From the NCBI RefSeq assembly GCF_902459705.1, contig NZ_CABPRU010000001.1:682001-746000 (forward strand): a stretch of DNA of 64,000 nt. The letters are read 5' to 3'. A program made the translations under genes and the position numbers. The notes under the pieces were generated by a model. That model was not told the DNA's origin. It ran no database searches and saw only the letters and a program-made list of their open reading frames with translations. This document shows positions 61,384 to 64,000 of the stretch, piece after piece; the stretch's first letter is position 1; the number at the start of each line of letters is the position of its first letter. The stretch is from Pandoraea terrigena. Its GTDB lineage: Bacteria > Pseudomonadota > Gammaproteobacteria > Burkholderiales > Burkholderiaceae.

Positions 61384-62162
61384 GCCGTCACCTCGTCGTG
61401 TGCCGCGAGCGACAGTGTGCCGACGTCCACGCCATTGAGGACCTGCGCGATATGCAGGAAGCGCATCGGTGTCTGCGTGCGTGCCGCGCAACCTTTCTGG
61501 TGCATCAGGCACGACATGTCCGCGGAGACAATGAACTGCGCGCCCGCGTCGAGGTGGTCGCGCACCTTGTCCTGCCCCATCTTGACCGAGACAGCTTGCT
61601 CGGACACGGAGAACGTGCCGCCGAAGCCGCAGCATTCGTCGGGACGACGCGGCGCTGCGAAGCGGATGCCGCGCACACCTTCGAGCAGCGTGCGGGCTTT
61701 CGACCACGGCTCGCCGGGAATCTCGCTCGCAGATGCCGCGTGCAGGTGGCGGATCGCGCTGCAACTGTTGTGCAGCCCGACCGTGTGCGCAAATGTGGCC
61801 CAAGGAAAGTCTCGGACCTTGAGCACATCGTGGAGGAACTCGGTGAGTTCGTAGGTGTTGGCGCGAACAGCGGCGGTGCGCTCCGACTCGCCTGCCGCGC
61901 TCAGGTGCTTGCGCACGTGATGCACACAACTCGACGACGGCGCCACAATGTAGTCATAACCGGCGAAGTTATCGACGAAGAGCGACTCGGCCCCGGCGGC
62001 GTCGGCTTCACAGCCGTTGTTGGCCAGCGGCTGGCCGCAGCAGGTCTGACGGCGCGGGTAATCGACGCTCACACCGAGTTTCTCCAGCAACTCGAGCGTG
62101 GCGATGCCGACTTCGGGAAACAGCGCATCGATGAAACAGGGGACGAACAAGGCCGCTTTCAT
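61380..62162 (-). CDS. lutA: Lactate utilization protein LutA (cysteine-rich CCG domain)
   Basis: This 260-residue protein has two CCG cysteine-rich repeats (QTCCGQPLANNGC and DECCGFGGTFSV) typical of LutA and of heterodisulfide-reductase-like subunits, with PCFIDALFP at the start. It is the substrate-side subunit of LutABC. The ATG at 62162 gives the standard MKAALFVPCF start. It lies 77 bases after the permease gene. Confidence 0.95.
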   Translation of the reverse strand: MKAALFVPCFIDALFPEVGIATLELLEKLGVSVDYPRRQTCCGQPLANNGCEADAAGAESLFVDNFAGYDYIVAPSSSCVHHVRKHLSAAGESERTAAVRANTYELTEFLHDVLKVRDFPWATFAHTVGLHNSCSAIRHLHAASASEIPGEPWSKARTLLEGVRGIRFAAPRRPDECCGFGGTFSVSEQAVSVKMGQDKVRDHLDAGAQFIVSADMSCLMHQKGCAARTQTPMRFLHIAQVLNGVDVGTLSLAAHDEVTA

Positions 62163-62185
62163 GGGGTTCTCCAACAGGGGACGGC

Positions 62186-62221
62186 ACACTCGCCGCCGCG
62201 CACCATGGGGGCGGCGAGTGT
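62186..62221 (-). other. Hairpin between lactate permease and lutA
   Basis: A perfect 12-bp stem ACACTCGCCGCC / GGCGGCGAGTGT with a 12-base loop begins 17 bases past the permease stop and ends 24 bases before lutA. Without a T tract it probably acts as a processing or partial-termination element, lowering lutABC expression relative to the permease. Confidence 0.55.
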
Positions 62222-62238
62222 CTACAACAACGACGGAC

Positions 62239-63945
62239 TCAATGCACCAGCATCCCCGTGAGCCAGTACGCCTGCACCAGGGTGATCACCCCGGCGAGTA
62301 CGACGAACATGAGGCTGTGCCACACCGTGAAGCGGAACAGATCGGCTTCCTTGCCGATCAGGCCGGTTGCCGCGCAAGCCACGGCGATCGATTGCGGGGA
62401 AATCATCTTGCCGGTCACGCCGCCGGTCGTGTTCGCGGCCACGAGCAACGTGTTCGACACGCCGATCTGCTGCGCGGTGGTGCTTTGCAGTCCCGCGAAG
62501 AGCGCGTTGGACGAGGTGTCGGAACCCGTCAGGAACACGCCCAGCCAACCGAGCACCGGCGAGAAGAACGGGAAGGCAGCGCCGGTGTGCGCGAGCAACA
62601 GCGCGAGCGTCGTCGACATGCCGGAGTAGTTCATGACGAACGCGAACGCCAGCACCAGGCCGATGGCCAGCACGGGCTTTTTCAGCTCCGCGACGGTTTC
62701 GAAAAAGCTTTTCACGCCGGCGGCGGGCTTCATGCGAAGCAGCGCCATCGAGAGCAGGGCCGCAATGAAGATCGCCGTGCCGGTGGCCGAGAGCGCATCC
62801 CACTTGAAGATGGCGTCCATCGGGGTCGGCGTGGCGACGATGGGCGCGGCCTTTGCCACGAGGCGGTCGAGCCCGGGCACATGCAGCGCCGGCACGGTCC
62901 ACGCCAACGGGCCGGTTTTGGCGAACAGCGCCTTGAAGCCAGGCAGGCTCCAGATCGTGACCATGCCGGTGAGGATCAGGAACGGCGACCAGGCACGTAC
63001 GATCTGGCCGGCCGTATAGGGCGACGACGTGGCGCCGCGCGTCGATCCGCCGCCCAAGCCACCAAGGCCACCGAGAGCCGCCGTGCCGCCCGACATCGCC
63101 ACGCCGGTATGCGCGCGTGCGGCAGACGTCTTCGGCTGCCACACCTTCAGGAAGCTGGCGAGGCACACGAGCGAGAACAGCGACGAGATGATGTCCGGCA
63201 GTTCCGGTCCGATGTGGTTCGACGAGAAGTATTGTGCGACGGCGAAACTGCCCCCCGCCACCAGCGCGGCTGGCCACGTTTCCTTGACGCCCCGCTTGCC
63301 GTCCATGATGAACACGAGCCAGAACGGCACGAAGGCGGAGAGCAGCGGCAACTGGCGTCCGGCCATTGCGCCGATATGGAATGCATCGATGCCGCTCACC
63401 TGTCCGGCCACGATGATCGGAATGCCCATCGCGCCGAAGGCGACGGGCGCGGTGTTGGCGATCAGGCACAGGCCGGCGGCGTACAGCGGCTGGAAGCCGA
63501 GCCCCACGAGCAGCGCGGCAGTGATGGCCACCGGCGCGCCGAAGCCCGCCGCGCCTTCAAGAAATGCGCCGAACGAAAAGCCGATCAGCAGCATTTGCAG
63601 ACGCTGGTCGTTGGTGAGCGAGACCACCGAACTGCGAATGATGTCGAACTGCCCGGTCTTGACGACCACACGATAGAGAAAGACCGCGGTGATGATGATC
63701 CAGGCGATGGGCCACAGGCCATAAGCGAAGCCGTACACGGCTGACATGGCGGCCATCCGGGCCGGCATGCCGAAGTAAGCGACGGCGATGACCAGCGCGA
63801 GCGCAACGGTCAGCGCACCTGCGGCATGCGCTTTCATGCGCAGTCCCGCCAGTGCGACAAAGAATACAACGATCGGTAGCGCGGCCATGAGTGCCGCGAT
63901 CCATAGCGTGCCACCCGGCACGTAGTTCTGTACCCACACTTCCAC
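62239..63945 (-). CDS. lctP: L-lactate permease
   Basis: This 568-residue membrane protein belongs to the LctP/LldP family of lactate:H+ symporters, with twelve or more helices and the motifs [27 protein letters not shown] and [15 protein letters not shown]. Length fits the family (about 550). The start is GTG at 63945 with GGAG eight bases upstream. It heads the lactate operon with lutABC, bringing in the substrate that LutABC oxidises. The promoter would lie at or beyond the window end. Confidence 0.95.
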   Translation of the reverse strand: MEVWVQNYVPGGTLWIAALMAALPIVVFFVALAGLRMKAHAAGALTVALALVIAVAYFGMPARMAAMSAVYGFAYGLWPIAWIIITAVFLYRVVVKTGQFDIIRSSVVSLTNDQRLQMLLIGFSFGAFLEGAAGFGAPVAITAALLVGLGFQPLYAAGLCLIANTAPVAFGAMGIPIIVAGQVSGIDAFHIGAMAGRQLPLLSAFVPFWLVFIMDGKRGVKETWPAALVAGGSFAVAQYFSSNHIGPELPDIISSLFSLVCLASFLKVWQPKTSAARAHTGVAMSGGTAALGGLGGLGGGSTRGATSSPYTAGQIVRAWSPFLILTGMVTIWSLPGFKALFAKTGPLAWTVPALHVPGLDRLVAKAAPIVATPTPMDAIFKWDALSATGTAIFIAALLSMALLRMKPAAGVKSFFETVAELKKPVLAIGLVLAFAFVMNYSGMSTTLALLLAHTGAAFPFFSPVLGWLGVFLTGSDTSSNALFAGLQSTTAQQIGVSNTLLVAANTTGGVTGKMISPQSIAVACAATGLIGKEADLFRFTVWHSLMFVVLAGVITLVQAYWLTGMLVH

Positions 63946-64000
63946 TTGCGTCTCCTCGATTTGGTGATCGATTGCTATAAGGCTTGGTCTGGCGGTGTCG

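Noticed and set aside
59974-61929. Longer form of lutB starting upstream
   Set aside because: The extra 182 codons overlap lutA out of frame and do not resemble LutB; the ATG at 61383 gives the family start and an ATGA overlap.
1-64000. Defence island, prophage or insertion sequence
   Set aside because: I looked for integrases, transposases, toxin-antitoxin pairs, nucleases with unusual domains and flanking repeats and found none; the window is metabolic and housekeeping in nature.

Overview
This 64 kb window reads as a chromosomal stretch of a GC-rich Burkholderiaceae bacterium, most like Pandoraea or a close relative. That call is an inference from gene content and protein style: a YajR-like MFS gene directly ahead of ssb, a lipocalin/chalcone-isomerase-like operon, AAHS-type aromatic-acid permeases, Burkholderia-type porin, and many LysR-regulator/catabolic-operon pairs. 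I see no rRNA, tRNA, insertion sequence, prophage, plasmid function or CRISPR array. Housekeeping genes (uvrA, ssb, ilvE, ruvA) are embedded among many small catabolic modules, most of them paired with a divergent regulator.

Layout. 0-2.5 kb: C-terminal half of a Na/Pi cotransporter-type PhoU protein, overlapped by a PhnZ-like HD diiron oxygenase gene, then an unknown membrane protein. 2.6-4.8 kb: YheO-type regulator, PLP amino-acid dehydratase and RidA, translationally coupled (ATGA overlaps), behind a palindromic promoter that predicts a leaderless message. 4.8-11.1 kb: AI-2E family permease, uvrA, MFS, ssb. 11.1-14.2 kb: lipocalin, a truncated chalcone-isomerase-like gene fused to a DUF2878 remnant, a lipoprotein esterase, a fasciclin protein. 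14.3-16.8 kb: GntR/FCD regulator divergent from a 2-hydroxymuconic-semialdehyde-type dehydrogenase. 16.8-22 kb: a lysine/2-aminoadipate catabolic set (aminotransferase, ALDH7/AmaB, HglS) with a divergent LysR, then a YitT protein. 22.7-24 kb: ilvE with a structured leader.

24.3-29.9 kb: LysR, type I extradiol dioxygenase, class II aldolase-fold decarboxylase candidate without the usual zinc histidines, AAHS permease, porin; probably a meta-cleavage route for a carboxylated catechol. 30-33.6 kb: aldo/keto reductase with divergent AraC, small zinc-ribbon protein, D-2-hydroxyacid dehydrogenase. 33.9-40.3 kb: a complete 3-hydroxybenzoate/gentisate pathway (permease, 3-hydroxybenzoate 6-hydroxylase, maleylpyruvate isomerase, fumarylpyruvate hydrolase, gentisate dioxygenase) with divergent LysR. 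40.4-43.3 kb: ruvA without ruvB or ruvC alongside, LysR, MHS permease. 43.7-49.2 kb: LysR, polar amino-acid type ABC transporter, ureohydrolase and a Rid protein without the catalytic arginine; probably uptake and hydrolysis of a guanidino compound. 49.3-59.2 kb: unknown exported protein, DUF190, MHS permease plus AstE-like deacylase, HxlR regulator with LLM oxidoreductase, DadA-like oxidase, aldo/keto reductase, cytochrome b561, OmpW. 59.3-64 kb: lactate permease and LutABC L-lactate dehydrogenase.

The modules funnel aromatic acids, amino acids, guanidino compounds and lactate into central metabolism. I do not see a defence system or an obviously unprecedented machine. The points most worth a second look are the histidine-less class II aldolase in the extradiol cluster, the guanidino cluster with its arginine-less Rid protein, the PhnZ-like gene overlapping a phosphate-transporter gene, the leaderless palindromic promoter at 4.7 kb, the ilvE leader, and the chalcone-isomerase/DUF2878 deletion scar.
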